Notes under the pieces: model-generated | What the model was told of the DNA's origin: nothing | Database searches by the model: none | Seen by the model: only the letters and a program-made list of their open reading frames with translations | Made by a program: the position numbers and the translations under genes | Part shown: positions 53,820-63,742 of the stretch, one piece after another | Numbering within the stretch: the first letter of the stretch is position 1 | Layout of the letters: each line of letters begins with the position of its first letter | Assembly (NCBI RefSeq): GCF_004349265.1 | Contig: NZ_SMFL01000004.1 | Span: 616,443-680,442 of the forward strand | DNA from: Dyadobacter psychrotolerans | Lineage (GTDB): Bacteria; Bacteroidota; Bacteroidia; Cytophagales; Spirosomataceae | DNA length: 64,000 nt | Direction of reading: 5' to 3'

Positions 53820-56057
53820 ATGAAAGATTTAAAACAAACAGAAAATTCAGGAAGATTAATCATTGTTGCCTATCGATTACCATTCAAAATTGTACGTGAA
53901 AATGATCAGGTGCAGCTCTTCCAAAACTCAGGCGGACTTGTGTCTGCAGTACTTTCCCTGGTAAATGAACAGGAAGATTCCATGTTCAAATCGGATGATA
54001 AAATACAGTGGATTGGATTTAGTGAGAATACGCGGGAAGAACTGGAAGGCCAGTCGCTCGCAAACGATTCCTTTCAGGCGCATCCGGTATTTATAAACGA
54101 TGATGTCAACGAAAATTACTACGAAGGCTTTTGCAATAACCTGTTATGGCCGCTATGCCATTATTTTCCATCTCTTGCCCGGTTTGATGATGCTTATTTT
54201 GAGGCTTATCAGATAGCAAATAAATTGTTTTTTGAGAAGTTGGATGAAGTAATTCAGCCTGGTGATGTGGTTTGGGTTCAGGATTATCAGCTGATGCTTT
54301 TGCCGGAAATGATCAGGCAAAAATATCCGGATAACAAAATCGGATTCTTCTTCCATATTCCTTTTCCATCCTTCGAACTTTTCCGTATGCTACCTGTTAA
54401 ATGGCGTAAAGCGCTCGTTGATGGGATGCTCGGAGCTGACGTAGTCGGTTTTCATACCAACGATTACGTAGAATACTTTCTGAAAGCGGCCCGTCTTGTG
54501 TCTGGGTACGGTAATAAGCTGCATTATATTAATATGAGTAACCGGATTGTAAAGGTTGACTCGTTTCCGATCAGCATTGATTTTGGCAAATTTAACAATT
54601 CCTATAATGATCCCGAGGTAGCCCTTGCGAGAAGTGAAGCAAGGGAATCTTTGAAAGAAAAGATTATTTTTTCAGTCGATCGGTTGGACTACTCAAAAGG
54701 AATTCTCCACCGGCTAAATGGTTTTAAAAGGTTTTTGGAACAATACCCGGAATGGCATGAAAGAGTTTCATTTGTGATGGTGGTCGTTCCTTCCCGTGAC
54801 ACCATCGAGCAATACCAGAACATGAAGATGGATATTGATCAAACCGTAGGAGCAATCAACGCCAATTTTGGGAATATTTATTGGCAGCCCATTATTTATC
54901 AATACCGGTCAATGTCTTATTCTGAACTGGTTGGCATGTATACAGCAAGCGATGTGGCACTGATAACACCTGTACGGGACGGGATGAATCTGGTTTGCAA
55001 GGAATATGTGGCAAGTCGGCAGGACGTTAAGGGTATCCTTATCCTCAGTGAGATGGCTGGTGCGGCAGCAGAGTTGGGCGAGGCGCTTATTATTAATCCA
55101 CTTGATAATCAGGGTATTGCTGATGCAATTGAAGAAGCTTTCAAAATGCCCGAAAAGGAACAAATAAAACGAATGACGGCCATGCGGGAAAGGATCCGCG
55201 ATTATGATGTATTTGCATGGACCAATGATTTTTTTACTCAAATGATTATGCTGGAACAAGAACATGAAAGGCTAAAACAAGTCTTTTTGACTAATAAAGG
55301 AATCGATGCGATAAGAATTGCTTACGAAAAGTCATCGAAGAGAATTCTTTTTTTTGACTATGACGGTACGCTGGCGCCGATCGTTTCTGATCCTTCGCAG
55401 GCTATTGTTTCGGAAGATGTCAAAAAATTGATACTTGACATCGCTAAAAGAGATACCGTTGTCATCATCAGCGGCCGGGACAGACGTTTTTTGGATACCA
55501 CATTTCTGAATTTACCAGTTCACATCATTGCTGAACATGGAGCGCTCATCAAGGTGAAAGGAGACGATGAATGGACGCTAAATGAGAATTATGAAGAGAA
55601 TTGGAAAGAGAGTATCAAGCCGATTCTTACCATGTATGCAAAAAGGTGCCCAGGCGCCTTTGTTGAAGAAAAGGAAACTTCACTAGCCTGGCACTATCGC
55701 ACTGCGGACGATAAGGATTATGCCGCCAGAAGAGCCCAGGAATTAACCTGGCAGCTCAAAAATTTTATACAGCCCGAGCTGAACCTTCAGATTATCGACG
55801 GCAATAAGGTGGTTGAAGTTAAAAAGACAGCCTTTAATAAAGGCACCGCTGCAAGAAGTTTTGTAGATGGTGCGGATTACGACTTTATTTTAGCGATTGG
55901 CGATGATACCACCGATGAGGACATGTTCGAGGTCTTGCCGGAAACTTCGTATACGATTAAAGTAGGTGAAGATTTGTCAGCGGCAAGAAATCATATCCGA
56001 AACCAGGAGGAAGTATTTCATTTCCTGAGTTTTATGGTTTCGTCCGTTACTGAATAA
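53820..56057 (+). CDS. otsAB: Bifunctional trehalose-6-phosphate synthase/phosphatase
   Basis: About 745 residues from ATG 53820 (TTG 53811 is less likely). Residues ~1-480 are a GT20 synthase: NSGGLVSAVLS loop, VWVQDYQLMLLPEM, FFFHIPFPSFELFRMLP, FSVDRLDYSKGI with the UDP-glucose-binding Arg/Lys, VRDGMNLVCKEYVA. Residues ~500-745 are a HAD phosphatase: FFDYDGTLAPIV with the DxD nucleophile, ISGRD, and GDDTTDEDMFEVL. The early motif is VAYRLPF rather than SNRLP. It makes trehalose from UDP-glucose and glucose 6-phosphate in one chain, for osmotic or desiccation protection. Confidence 0.95.
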   Translation: MKDLKQTENSGRLIIVAYRLPFKIVRENDQVQLFQNSGGLVSAVLSLVNEQEDSMFKSDDKIQWIGFSENTREELEGQSLANDSFQAHPVFINDDVNENYYEGFCNNLLWPLCHYFPSLARFDDAYFEAYQIANKLFFEKLDEVIQPGDVVWVQDYQLMLLPEMIRQKYPDNKIGFFFHIPFPSFELFRMLPVKWRKALVDGMLGADVVGFHTNDYVEYFLKAARLVSGYGNKLHYINMSNRIVKVDSFPISIDFGKFNNSYNDPEVALARSEARESLKEKIIFSVDRLDYSKGILHRLNGFKRFLEQYPEWHERVSFVMVVVPSRDTIEQYQNMKMDIDQTVGAINANFGNIYWQPIIYQYRSMSYSELVGMYTASDVALITPVRDGMNLVCKEYVASRQDVKGILILSEMAGAAAELGEALIINPLDNQGIADAIEEAFKMPEKEQIKRMTAMRERIRDYDVFAWTNDFFTQMIMLEQEHERLKQVFLTNKGIDAIRIAYEKSSKRILFFDYDGTLAPIVSDPSQAIVSEDVKKLILDIAKRDTVVIISGRDRRFLDTTFLNLPVHIIAEHGALIKVKGDDEWTLNENYEENWKESIKPILTMYAKRCPGAFVEEKETSLAWHYRTADDKDYAARRAQELTWQLKNFIQPELNLQIIDGNKVVEVKKTAFNKGTAARSFVDGADYDFILAIGDDTTDEDMFEVLPETSYTIKVGEDLSAARNHIRNQEEVFHFLSFMVSSVTE

Positions 56058-56072
56058 TAGGGAGTAAATGAA

Positions 56073-56112
56073 AAATGGTGATAGTTTCTCTGCTGAGAAG
56101 TTATCACCATTT
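56073..56112. terminator. Terminator between convergent genes
   Basis: AAATGGTGATA and TATCACCATTT form an 11-bp perfect stem; inner bases can pair further. T- and A-rich flanks suit both directions. Confidence 0.75.
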
Positions 56113-56127
56113 TATTGTTTGTCCAAA

Positions 56128-56379
56128 TCAGGAAAGAACAAAGTGCCCGTCTTCGTTCAGGTTTTCAAGTTTTACAAAATGACATACATAACCTGCTGAC
56201 TGTAATGCAGCCTGAATTCTCTTAAAATCCGGAAGCTCAGAAGTAAGTGTAAGCAGTAAATCCTGAAAATCGTAAGCCCAGTGTTTTACGTTGAGCTGTT
56301 TGAGGCAATCATGCAGCCGTTGAAAGGAACGGCTGTTTTTTAATTTTGTGCGGAAGGAAATCTTATATTTTGAACTCAT
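56128..56379 (-). CDS. Small conserved-looking protein, unknown
   Basis: 83 residues, no signal. Alternating strand-helix text (YKISFRTKLKNSRSFQRLHDCLKQL, WAYDFQDLLLTLTSE, FKRIQAALQSAGYVCHFVKLE) fits a small alpha/beta fold of the ferredoxin/HMA kind, but the CxxC metal motif is missing. No family recognised. Isolated between otsAB and the D-threonine aldolase gene. Confidence 0.55.
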   Translation of the reverse strand: MSSKYKISFRTKLKNSRSFQRLHDCLKQLNVKHWAYDFQDLLLTLTSELPDFKRIQAALQSAGYVCHFVKLENLNEDGHFVLS

Positions 56380-56684
56380 TTACTTAATAGGAAAAATGTA
56401 AGGTGTCTTCTCTTTGTTATAAAGGAAGACAATAATCAAAACTGCAAATAATTTATAATGATTCCAAATAAAGATTCGTTTTTGGTAAAATATATATTGT
56501 GATCTCGTATATGGTAATACTTTCGATCTGGGCGGAAAGTTGCAAAGCTTTCCCGACAATTACTTTAAGCAAATGTTAATTGTTATTAAATCAGCGCCCG
56601 AAGGTGATTTATGCCTTTAAGTGGTGATAAAACTGATGATTGGTGGAAAGAATATTTTAGATTTTTGAAATACAAACAAAAATA
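56380..56684. other. Intergenic region, 305 bp
   Basis: AT-rich, between two minus-strand genes. No promoter, hairpin or frame recognised; a 61-codon plus-strand frame that starts here runs antisense into the aldolase gene and is ignored. Confidence 0.4.
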
Positions 56685-57794
56685 TCAGATTGTCAGTCGC
56701 CGGGATCTTGCGCTGATTTTCCATTCAGCTGTAACATCTCCGCTATCCACTACAGAGGCAAAATCGTGTAATGCTACGGACGGACATATGTGGTAGGGTA
56801 GCGCATAAAGCACATCGCCGATCTGAATGTTTTCCCATGCCTGTTCGCCAACCCTAATTACGCCGTGTTCCTCACTCTGGCCGACTACCGAATAGTTGGT
56901 AAGATTCAGCAGTTGGAACCGCTTGTCTACCGGATTTTCAGCAGCAACAGCCTTATGACCAAGATCAATCGTAATTATGCCGGATGAAGGTTTTGACACA
57001 ACCCGGGTTAGGATGAGCGCAGCATGTAAAAATGGCTGATCCTGCAAGTTGGCACCATAACCCCAATCCCAGAGCACATTGGTTCCAGGACTTAGGAAAA
57101 TGTCGGTTCTGGATTTATGTACAGTAAAGGTTGGAGAGCCTCCGGCAATTACCATTGGTTTATGCTCCTGATTTTTAGTTATCAGATCTAACAATGGAAG
57201 TACCTTTTCAAATGCCTCATCACTCGCCAGTTTTCTGTCAGCGAATTCTTGATTTCGAATATGCCCGTCATAAATATGTACTCCCTCAACTGAAATGTTA
57301 GGCAAACTTTCCAGATCCCGGAATAACGAAAGCAGGCTAAAATCAGTTATCCGTCCGGTCCGATCCATGCCCACGTTAACATCAATAAACGCAGAGGAGA
57401 CCAGATCGTTTTCAACCGAAATGCTTTGTAACTGTTCGGCAGACTTTTCATTATCGATTAGAGATGATATCGTTACATCGGCAAAAGTTTTTTTCAATTT
57501 TATTATACGCTGCAGATTTGGTCCCACCATCTGATAGGCAATCAGAATCCACTTTGCTCCGGCTCTGGCAAGCATTTCGGCTTCTGCGATGGTGGCGCAT
57601 TTGAATTTGCTGATTCCCTTATCCAGTTGAATGCGAACGATCTCTGAACATTTGTGCGTTTTGACATGTGGAATAAGCCGGTCCGCACTGCCTGCCATAT
57701 TAATCATCCGGTCGATGTTATTTTCGATCCTGGTTTTGTAAAATAATAGAGAGGGAGATATAACCTGCTCAGGGTTGTTGAGTTGAAACCACAT
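56685..57794 (-). CDS. D-threonine aldolase / D-serine dehydratase-like PLP enzyme
   Basis: 369 residues. Alanine-racemase-type TIM barrel: SLLFYKTRIENNIDRMI, then RLIPHVKTHKCSEI with the PLP Lys in HVKTHK, KCATIAEAEMLARAGAKWIL, and VEGVHIYDGHIRN. The C-terminal D-serine dehydratase-like domain has the zinc pair in PYHICPSVALHDF (His and Cys). Family members cleave D-threonine to glycine and acetaldehyde or deaminate D-serine. Cytoplasmic. It follows the permease gene by 63 bases in the same direction, so uptake and breakdown of one D-hydroxy-amino acid is a good reading. Confidence 0.9.
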   Translation of the reverse strand: MWFQLNNPEQVISPSLLFYKTRIENNIDRMINMAGSADRLIPHVKTHKCSEIVRIQLDKGISKFKCATIAEAEMLARAGAKWILIAYQMVGPNLQRIIKLKKTFADVTISSLIDNEKSAEQLQSISVENDLVSSAFIDVNVGMDRTGRITDFSLLSLFRDLESLPNISVEGVHIYDGHIRNQEFADRKLASDEAFEKVLPLLDLITKNQEHKPMVIAGGSPTFTVHKSRTDIFLSPGTNVLWDWGYGANLQDQPFLHAALILTRVVSKPSSGIITIDLGHKAVAAENPVDKRFQLLNLTNYSVVGQSEEHGVIRVGEQAWENIQIGDVLYALPYHICPSVALHDFASVVDSGDVTAEWKISARSRRLTI

Positions 57795-57857
57795 AACTGG
57801 TATTTGTTTTAACTGATAAAAAGTAGCTTCTGTTGACGCAAATCAATGACGAATCTG

Positions 57858-59162
57858 CTAAATGAACAAATTTAGGATCAAAACGCCAATAAGCCCCATA
57901 ATTGAAACGATTGTTTCCATCACCGACCAAGTAAGCAGGGTATCTTTAATGCTTAAATTAAAATATTCTTTAAAGAGCCAGAATCCGCCATCATTGACAT
58001 GTGAAAACATCAGGCTTCCCGATCCGATGGCTAATACCAGTAATTCAGGTGAAACTGTTGAGTTGGTTAAAAGGGGCAATAGAATACCAACTGTAGTAAG
58101 TCCTGCAACGGTTGCTGATCCTACACATACGCGAATCAGAGCAGCTATTGCCCAGCTTAAAACCAAAGGTGAAATATCTGCACCTTTCAAACTTTCCGCA
58201 ATGTAAGTGCTCACTCCGCTGGCAGTCATAATCTCTTTGAAAACCCCCGCACCGGCTATGATTAGCAATATCACAGAAACACCTTTAAATGCTTCTTCCA
58301 TTGATTTGCTGATGGCTTTCATATTTAGACCGCGCAGGATTCCAAGCGAGTAAGCCGCGAAAAGAACGGAGAGCAGCATGCCAAAGTAAGGCTCGGCCAG
58401 AAGCCCGATAACCGGATTCTCAGGATACATTTTTTTTAGCGCAGACATAGAAGTAAGTAAAAAAACGGGTAAAAGTGCAGTGACAACACTAATTCCAAGT
58501 CCGGGAAGTTCTGACGACGGACGGGGACGGACGTCAAAAAGGTCTGTATCAGGTTTTGGCTGAAAACGTTTTAAAGTGCTGCCAAATATCGGCCCGGCTA
58601 TGGCGATTGCGGGAATGGAGACAATAAGTCCGTAAAGAAGTGTTTTACCGATATCTGCGTTAAGCTGACTCGCAATTGCTGCCGGCGATGGATGCGGCGG
58701 GAGATAGCCATGAGCGACGGATAAGGCAGATAGCATGGGTATCCCAATGTACAAAAGCGGTAGCCTGGCTGTTGCACTGATCATGAAAATAAGTGGTATT
58801 ACAATCACAAAACCAGCGTTGTAAAACAAAGGAATCCCTATAACAAAACCAGCCAGAGCCATTCCCCACTGGATATATCTTTTTCCGAAAATACCAATCA
58901 GCGCGTCGGTAATTCGCTGTGCAGCTCCGCTGTCTGCTACCAGCTTTCCCAACATGGCTCCAAATCCTACAATTAGGACAAGGTCTCCCAGCGTGCCGCC
59001 AACTCCTTTTTGAATGGCCCTGCTCACAGACGGAACATCAAGTCCGCTGGATAAGCCAAGCGCGATGGAAACTAAAAGAAATGAAATGAACGTATCGATT
59101 TTCAGCCAGGCTATTAATAAAATCAGCAAAAGAATAGCCAGGAAAGTCAGTAATAATGGCAT
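57858..59162 (-). CDS. GntP-family permease (gluconate / D-serine DsdX type)
   Basis: 434 residues with about 12 membrane segments. GntP features: LGLSSGLDVPSVSRAIQKGVGGTLGDLVLIVGFGAMLGKLVADSGAAQ-type start (two GG loops), GIPLFYNAGFVIVIPLIF, and HGYLPPHPSPAAIASQL, the family's central loop; later SGSLMFSHVNDGGFWLFKEYFN. Members are H+ symporters for gluconate, or in E. coli DsdX for D-serine. Its partner gene acts on D-amino acids, so D-serine or D-threonine is the better guess. First gene of the pair. Confidence 0.9.
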   Translation of the reverse strand: MPLLLTFLAILLLILLIAWLKIDTFISFLLVSIALGLSSGLDVPSVSRAIQKGVGGTLGDLVLIVGFGAMLGKLVADSGAAQRITDALIGIFGKRYIQWGMALAGFVIGIPLFYNAGFVIVIPLIFMISATARLPLLYIGIPMLSALSVAHGYLPPHPSPAAIASQLNADIGKTLLYGLIVSIPAIAIAGPIFGSTLKRFQPKPDTDLFDVRPRPSSELPGLGISVVTALLPVFLLTSMSALKKMYPENPVIGLLAEPYFGMLLSVLFAAYSLGILRGLNMKAISKSMEEAFKGVSVILLIIAGAGVFKEIMTASGVSTYIAESLKGADISPLVLSWAIAALIRVCVGSATVAGLTTVGILLPLLTNSTVSPELLVLAIGSGSLMFSHVNDGGFWLFKEYFNLSIKDTLLTWSVMETIVSIMGLIGVLILNLFI

Positions 59163-59436
59163 GGGAAATGGGTTGCGAAGTTAACTTTAAGATAGAAGAG
59201 ACTTTGGTGATAAATTTAATGTTCATATCACTTTTAAGTTTTTTCTCAGATGCGTACGTGTAAGATCCATAAAATCATCATAATACAAAAGAACATGGTT
59301 AATAGGTTACAGATAGTTTGTTAGAGTGCCCAAAAATGACGAAATTTGAGCTTTAGATTTTACAATTTTGACTAACCTTGTGCGTATTGTTATTGAAGCG
59401 TACCACAATTAAATTTCGATTCTTTTCTGATTATCT

Positions 59437-62076
59437 ATGGCAGAATCTCCCAGTGAAAACATTATCCCCATCAATATTGAGGATGAAATGCGGGGCGCGT
59501 ACATTGATTATTCGATGTCCGTTATTATTTCCCGAGCTTTACCCGATGTAAGAGATGGTTTAAAACCTGTACACCGCCGTGTGTTATACGGTATGTCAGA
59601 TTTAGGGGTTAACTACAACAGGTCCCACAAAAAGTCAGCACGTATAGTAGGGGAGGTTTTAGGTAAGTATCACCCGCACGGTGACTCATCGGTTTACAAC
59701 ACAATGGTTCGTATGGCTCAGCCATGGTCGTTGCGTTATCCTCTTGTAGACGGCCAGGGTAACTTTGGTTCGGTTGACGGCGACAACCCGGCAGCAATGC
59801 GTTATACTGAGGCCAGACTGAAACGTCTTGCTGATGAATTATTAAACGATTTGGGTAAAGATACCGTTGATTTTCAACCCAACTTTGATGATTCCTTAAC
59901 AGAGCCCTCTGTACTTCCTGCTAAATTTCCCAACCTTCTTGTAAACGGGTCTTCCGGTATTGCGGTCGGTATGGCAACAAATATGGCGCCGCATAACCTT
60001 ACCGAGGTTGTAAATGGTGTGCTTGCCTATATCGATAACAATGATATTACTGTTCCTGAATTGATGGAACATGTAAAAGCACCTGATTTCCCGACAGGAG
60101 GAATTATATACGGTTATCAGGGAGTTCGCTCAGCACTCGAAACGGGTAGAGGAAGTATCATCATCCGTTCAAAAGCCAGTTTTGAAGTTTCTAAAACAGG
60201 TAAGGAGCAGATCATTATTACTGAAATTCCTTACATGACCAATAAGGCTGCGATGATCGAGAGGATCGCCGGACTTATTAATGATAAAAAACTGGATGGA
60301 ATTTCAGATATCCGTGATGAATCGGATAGGGATGGTATGCGTATCGTTTTTGATCTTAAAAAAGATGCAATACCTAATATCGTTCTGAATCACCTTTACA
60401 AGTACACACCGTTGCAATCCTCTTTTGGTGTAAATAACGTTGCTCTTGTAAAAGGACGCCCGATGATGCTTAATCTGAAAGATCTGATTAAACATTATGT
60501 TGAGCACCGGATCGTTGTCATTACACGTCGTACAGAATACGAACTTCGTGAAGCTGAAAAACGTGCGCACATTTTGGAAGGTTTGCTAATTGCACTTGAC
60601 AACCTCGATGCGGTTATCACCCTGATCAGAAATGCGCGGGATCCTGAAACAGCCAAGAATGGTTTGATGGAGCAGTTTCAGTTGAGTGAAATTCAGTCCA
60701 AAGCAATTCTTGAACTTCGTCTGCAGCGGTTAACCGGTCTTGAACGGGACAAAATCGTAAAAGAATACGAAGAGATCATGATTCTTATCACTGATTTAAG
60801 AGATATTCTTGCCAACGAATGGCGCAAGTTTGAGATTATTAAAACAGAATTAGGCGAAATCAAAGAACGTTACGGAGACGAACGCCGTACGCAGATTGAG
60901 TTTGCTGCTGAGGAATTCAGCGATGAGGATATGATACCGGATGACGAAATGTTAATTACCATTTCGCACGAAGGTTATATTAAACGTACACCTCTGGCAG
61001 AATATCGTACGCAGACAAGGGGAGGGGTTGGGTCCCGTGGTGTGAAAACCAAGGATTCTGATTTTACCGAACATTTATTCTCTGCAACGATGCTCAATTA
61101 CCTGCTCATTTTTACAGAGTATGGTAAGTTGTTCTGGATGAAGGTTTACGAAGTTCCTGAGGGTAGTAAAATATCAAAAGGAAGGCCGATACAAAATCTG
61201 ATCAGTTTGGAAAACGGCGATTCGATAAGGTCTGTTATCAATGTTCGTACGCTTACTAATGAGGATTATATCAATAATAACTACCTTATTATGTGTACAG
61301 AACAGGGTACGATCAAGAAAACTTTGCTTGAAGCTTACTCACGTCCGCGTACAAACGGAATTATTGCAATCTCAATTCACGAAGGCGACCGTCTGTTGGA
61401 CGTAGCTTTGACCAATGGCGATAATGATATTGTAATTGCATCAAGTGCGGGCCGCGCGGTTCGATTTAATGAAAAAGGAGTTAGACCAATGGGTAGAACT
61501 GCTGCGGGTGTTCGCGGAATTAACCTGACGGATGAAGGCAATAAAGTAATTGGGATGGTGTGTATCAATCGCGAAGATGCTCAGCTTTTGGTTGTTTCTG
61601 AAAATGGTTTTGGTAAAAGGTCTAACATCGAAAGTTACCGTGTTACCAAACGTGGTGGTAAAGGAGTTTCAACAATGAATGCCACTGAGAAAGTTGGTAA
61701 ACTTGTTGCGATCCGTGAAGTGACAGAACAGGATGACCTGATGATCATTACCAGAAATGGTATTGCTATCCGTATGAGTGTTCTTGATATCCGTCAGGCC
61801 GGTAGAAATACGCAGGGTGTGAAATTGATCAGACTAAATAACTCTGATGAAATAACTTCCGTTACCCGTATCCTGAAAGATCCTGATGAAAAGGTTGAAG
61901 AACTGGATGAAGATGGAAATGTAATCGTTACGAAATCACCTGATATTATAGCACTTGCTGACGAAGATCTGGCTGATTCAAATGACTCAGAATTGGATGC
62001 AGATATTGACGCAGACGATGAAGAGGAGGAAACAGACGCAGATTCGGAAGAGGATGATGCCGATGAAGAGGTATGA
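59437..62076 (+). CDS. gyrA: DNA gyrase subunit A
   Basis: 879 residues. Winged-helix and tower domain: [34 protein letters not shown], the catalytic [10 protein letters not shown] with Tyr near 123. The C-terminal part is a beta-pinwheel of repeated blades with the GyrA-box-like [12 protein letters not shown], and the tail (from ~840) is very acidic ([16 protein letters not shown]). The box and pinwheel favour GyrA over ParC. In the quinolone-binding region, [12 protein letters not shown] has Ser at 84 (E. coli 83) but Asn at 88 (E. coli Asp87). Monocistronic; gyrB is not in the window. Confidence 0.95.
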   Translation: MAESPSENIIPINIEDEMRGAYIDYSMSVIISRALPDVRDGLKPVHRRVLYGMSDLGVNYNRSHKKSARIVGEVLGKYHPHGDSSVYNTMVRMAQPWSLRYPLVDGQGNFGSVDGDNPAAMRYTEARLKRLADELLNDLGKDTVDFQPNFDDSLTEPSVLPAKFPNLLVNGSSGIAVGMATNMAPHNLTEVVNGVLAYIDNNDITVPELMEHVKAPDFPTGGIIYGYQGVRSALETGRGSIIIRSKASFEVSKTGKEQIIITEIPYMTNKAAMIERIAGLINDKKLDGISDIRDESDRDGMRIVFDLKKDAIPNIVLNHLYKYTPLQSSFGVNNVALVKGRPMMLNLKDLIKHYVEHRIVVITRRTEYELREAEKRAHILEGLLIALDNLDAVITLIRNARDPETAKNGLMEQFQLSEIQSKAILELRLQRLTGLERDKIVKEYEEIMILITDLRDILANEWRKFEIIKTELGEIKERYGDERRTQIEFAAEEFSDEDMIPDDEMLITISHEGYIKRTPLAEYRTQTRGGVGSRGVKTKDSDFTEHLFSATMLNYLLIFTEYGKLFWMKVYEVPEGSKISKGRPIQNLISLENGDSIRSVINVRTLTNEDYINNNYLIMCTEQGTIKKTLLEAYSRPRTNGIIAISIHEGDRLLDVALTNGDNDIVIASSAGRAVRFNEKGVRPMGRTAAGVRGINLTDEGNKVIGMVCINREDAQLLVVSENGFGKRSNIESYRVTKRGGKGVSTMNATEKVGKLVAIREVTEQDDLMIITRNGIAIRMSVLDIRQAGRNTQGVKLIRLNNSDEITSVTRILKDPDEKVEELDEDGNVIVTKSPDIIALADEDLADSNDSELDADIDADDEEEETDADSEEDDADEEV

Positions 62077-62149
62077 TTTTTGTAGAATTTGTAATTATTG
62101 ATTTATATTTAGCTTTTCGAATTATCAATCACAATAAAAGTTAAGATTT

Positions 62150-63607
62150 ATGAAAAAAATGTTTTTTGTTTCTGCACTTAGCCTTGTTAGCTTAACTGCG
62201 TTTTCGCAGGATGCTATCAACAAGGCGATGGTAGATCAATACCGTAAGGATAAAGAGAAAAGTGATAAAGATGTAGCCGATCCAAAAAATAGTGCAAAAG
62301 CTGCTTTCTGGCTTGAACGTGCAAAACTTTACGAAAATATAGCATTGCAGGGTTCGGAAGTAGATTCAAGTGCATCGAAAACTGCATTTGAGGCTTACAA
62401 AAAAGTAGTTGAACTGGATCTTACTAAAAAAGGGGAGCCAGGGAAATCCTCTAAGGATGCACAGAAAGTTTTGAATGGAGAAGAAGGTACATCTTTGTTC
62501 AATGCTTTTGTAAAACAAGGAGCGGAAAAATATCAGACTAAAAACCTTGCAGGTGCTTTGGAGATGTTCCAATTGGCACAGCAGGTTAATAAAAAAGATA
62601 CTACTGCTGCATTGTACGGTGGTATCGCAGCTCAGCAAATAGATAAAAAAGATGAGGCTAAGACACAATTTGGAACATATATCGCTAATGGCGGTAAAGA
62701 TCCAAGTGTGTACTATAGCTTAGCTCAACTATATCGTGCTGACAACGATTTCGACAAAGCGACAGAGATTCTGAATAAGGGACTGGAAAAGTCTCCGGGG
62801 AACAAGGATCTAAAAGCTGAGATTGTTAACATTCTGTTGGCATCAGGTAAAGAAGATCAGGCCATCAATGAGTTAACAGCACTTTCGAAGTCTGATCCAA
62901 GTAATGTTCAGAATATTGTAAACCTTGCAATTCTGTATGATAACACAAACAGAAAAGCGCTAGACAAAATCAAGGAAGTTCAGGGTAAGTTAGGTACTGG
63001 TACAACAAAAGTTGCTGGTCTTACCAAAAATCTTGAAAGTGAAAAGGGTAAAATTGAGGTTTATGACGGAGAGGTAAAACGTATTTCTGCTCTGTTGAAA
63101 AAACAGCCGAAAAGTGCGGATCTTAAACGTCAGCTGGATGAAGTAAATGCTAAGAAGAAGGAAGCAGTTACTGCCATTGCTACAATTGAAGGGAACATTA
63201 AAACGGCAACGGAATCTGCTAAAGGTAATGACAATGCTGCTCTGGAAAAGGAGCTAACTGAGTTAAAAGCAAAACAAGTTAATGCTTCAAACGAGGCTAT
63301 GGCTAATTATAAAAAAGTATTGGAGTTGGAAGCAACCAACTACGATGCACTTTATAACCTGGGCGTATTTTATTTCAACGAAGCGGTTTTGTTAAAAAGC
63401 GAAGTTGATAACATGAATATGACTGAATATCAGGCAAGAGGTAAAGAGGTTGAAGGCCGTGTTTGCGGAAGATTCAAAAAAGCTAAACCTTATTTCGAAA
63501 AAGCAATTGCTTCAAAAGACGAAGCAGAAGCAAAAGAAAATCTTGCGACTGTTAACAGTGTTCTTGAACAATTTGCGGAAAAGAAAGTAGCATGTGTTGA
63601 AGAATAG
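62150..63607 (+). CDS. Exported TPR-repeat protein with coiled coil
   Basis: 485 residues. Signal peptide (SALSLVSLTAFSQ), then TPR units: AKAAFWLERAKLYENIA, EKYQTKNLAGALEMFQLAQQ, PSVYYSLAQLYRADNDFDKATEIL and NYDALYNLGVFYFNEA. A Lys/Glu-rich coiled coil interrupts them at about 290-390 (LTKNLESEKGKIEVYDGEV, DEVNAKKKEAVTAIATIEG). Periplasmic protein-protein interaction is likely. Such proteins follow gyrA in many Bacteroidota genomes as I recall. 73 bases after gyrA in the same direction; ends at a 17-bp terminator. Confidence 0.88.
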   Translation: MKKMFFVSALSLVSLTAFSQDAINKAMVDQYRKDKEKSDKDVADPKNSAKAAFWLERAKLYENIALQGSEVDSSASKTAFEAYKKVVELDLTKKGEPGKSSKDAQKVLNGEEGTSLFNAFVKQGAEKYQTKNLAGALEMFQLAQQVNKKDTTAALYGGIAAQQIDKKDEAKTQFGTYIANGGKDPSVYYSLAQLYRADNDFDKATEILNKGLEKSPGNKDLKAEIVNILLASGKEDQAINELTALSKSDPSNVQNIVNLAILYDNTNRKALDKIKEVQGKLGTGTTKVAGLTKNLESEKGKIEVYDGEVKRISALLKKQPKSADLKRQLDEVNAKKKEAVTAIATIEGNIKTATESAKGNDNAALEKELTELKAKQVNASNEAMANYKKVLELEATNYDALYNLGVFYFNEAVLLKSEVDNMNMTEYQARGKEVEGRVCGRFKKAKPYFEKAIASKDEAEAKENLATVNSVLEQFAEKKVACVEE

Positions 63608-63621
63608 CAAATAGGAAGTAT

Positions 63622-63660
63622 CAATTTAAAAGGGACATGCACAATGTCCCTTTTAAATTG
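63622..63660. terminator. Bidirectional terminator of the TPR gene
   Basis: A perfect 17-bp stem (from CAATTTAAAAGGGACAT) around GCACA, with AT-rich ends on both sides. Confidence 0.92.
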
Positions 63661-63715
63661 CATCAAATTCTATTTAACATAATATAAATTATAAAACAAA
63701 TCATATGCTACTATT

Positions 63716-63731
63716 TTAAGTGTACACTTAA
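63716..63731. promoter_or_regulatory. 16-bp perfect palindrome before the right-edge frame
   Basis: TTAAGTGT and ACACTTAA without spacer, 11 bases before ATG 63743. Operator for the following gene, or part of a mobile-element end. Confidence 0.5.
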
Positions 63732-63742
63732 CTTGTAACATT

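Noticed and set aside
56611..56796. 61-codon plus-strand frame
   Set aside because: Runs antisense into the D-threonine aldolase gene and has no supporting signal.
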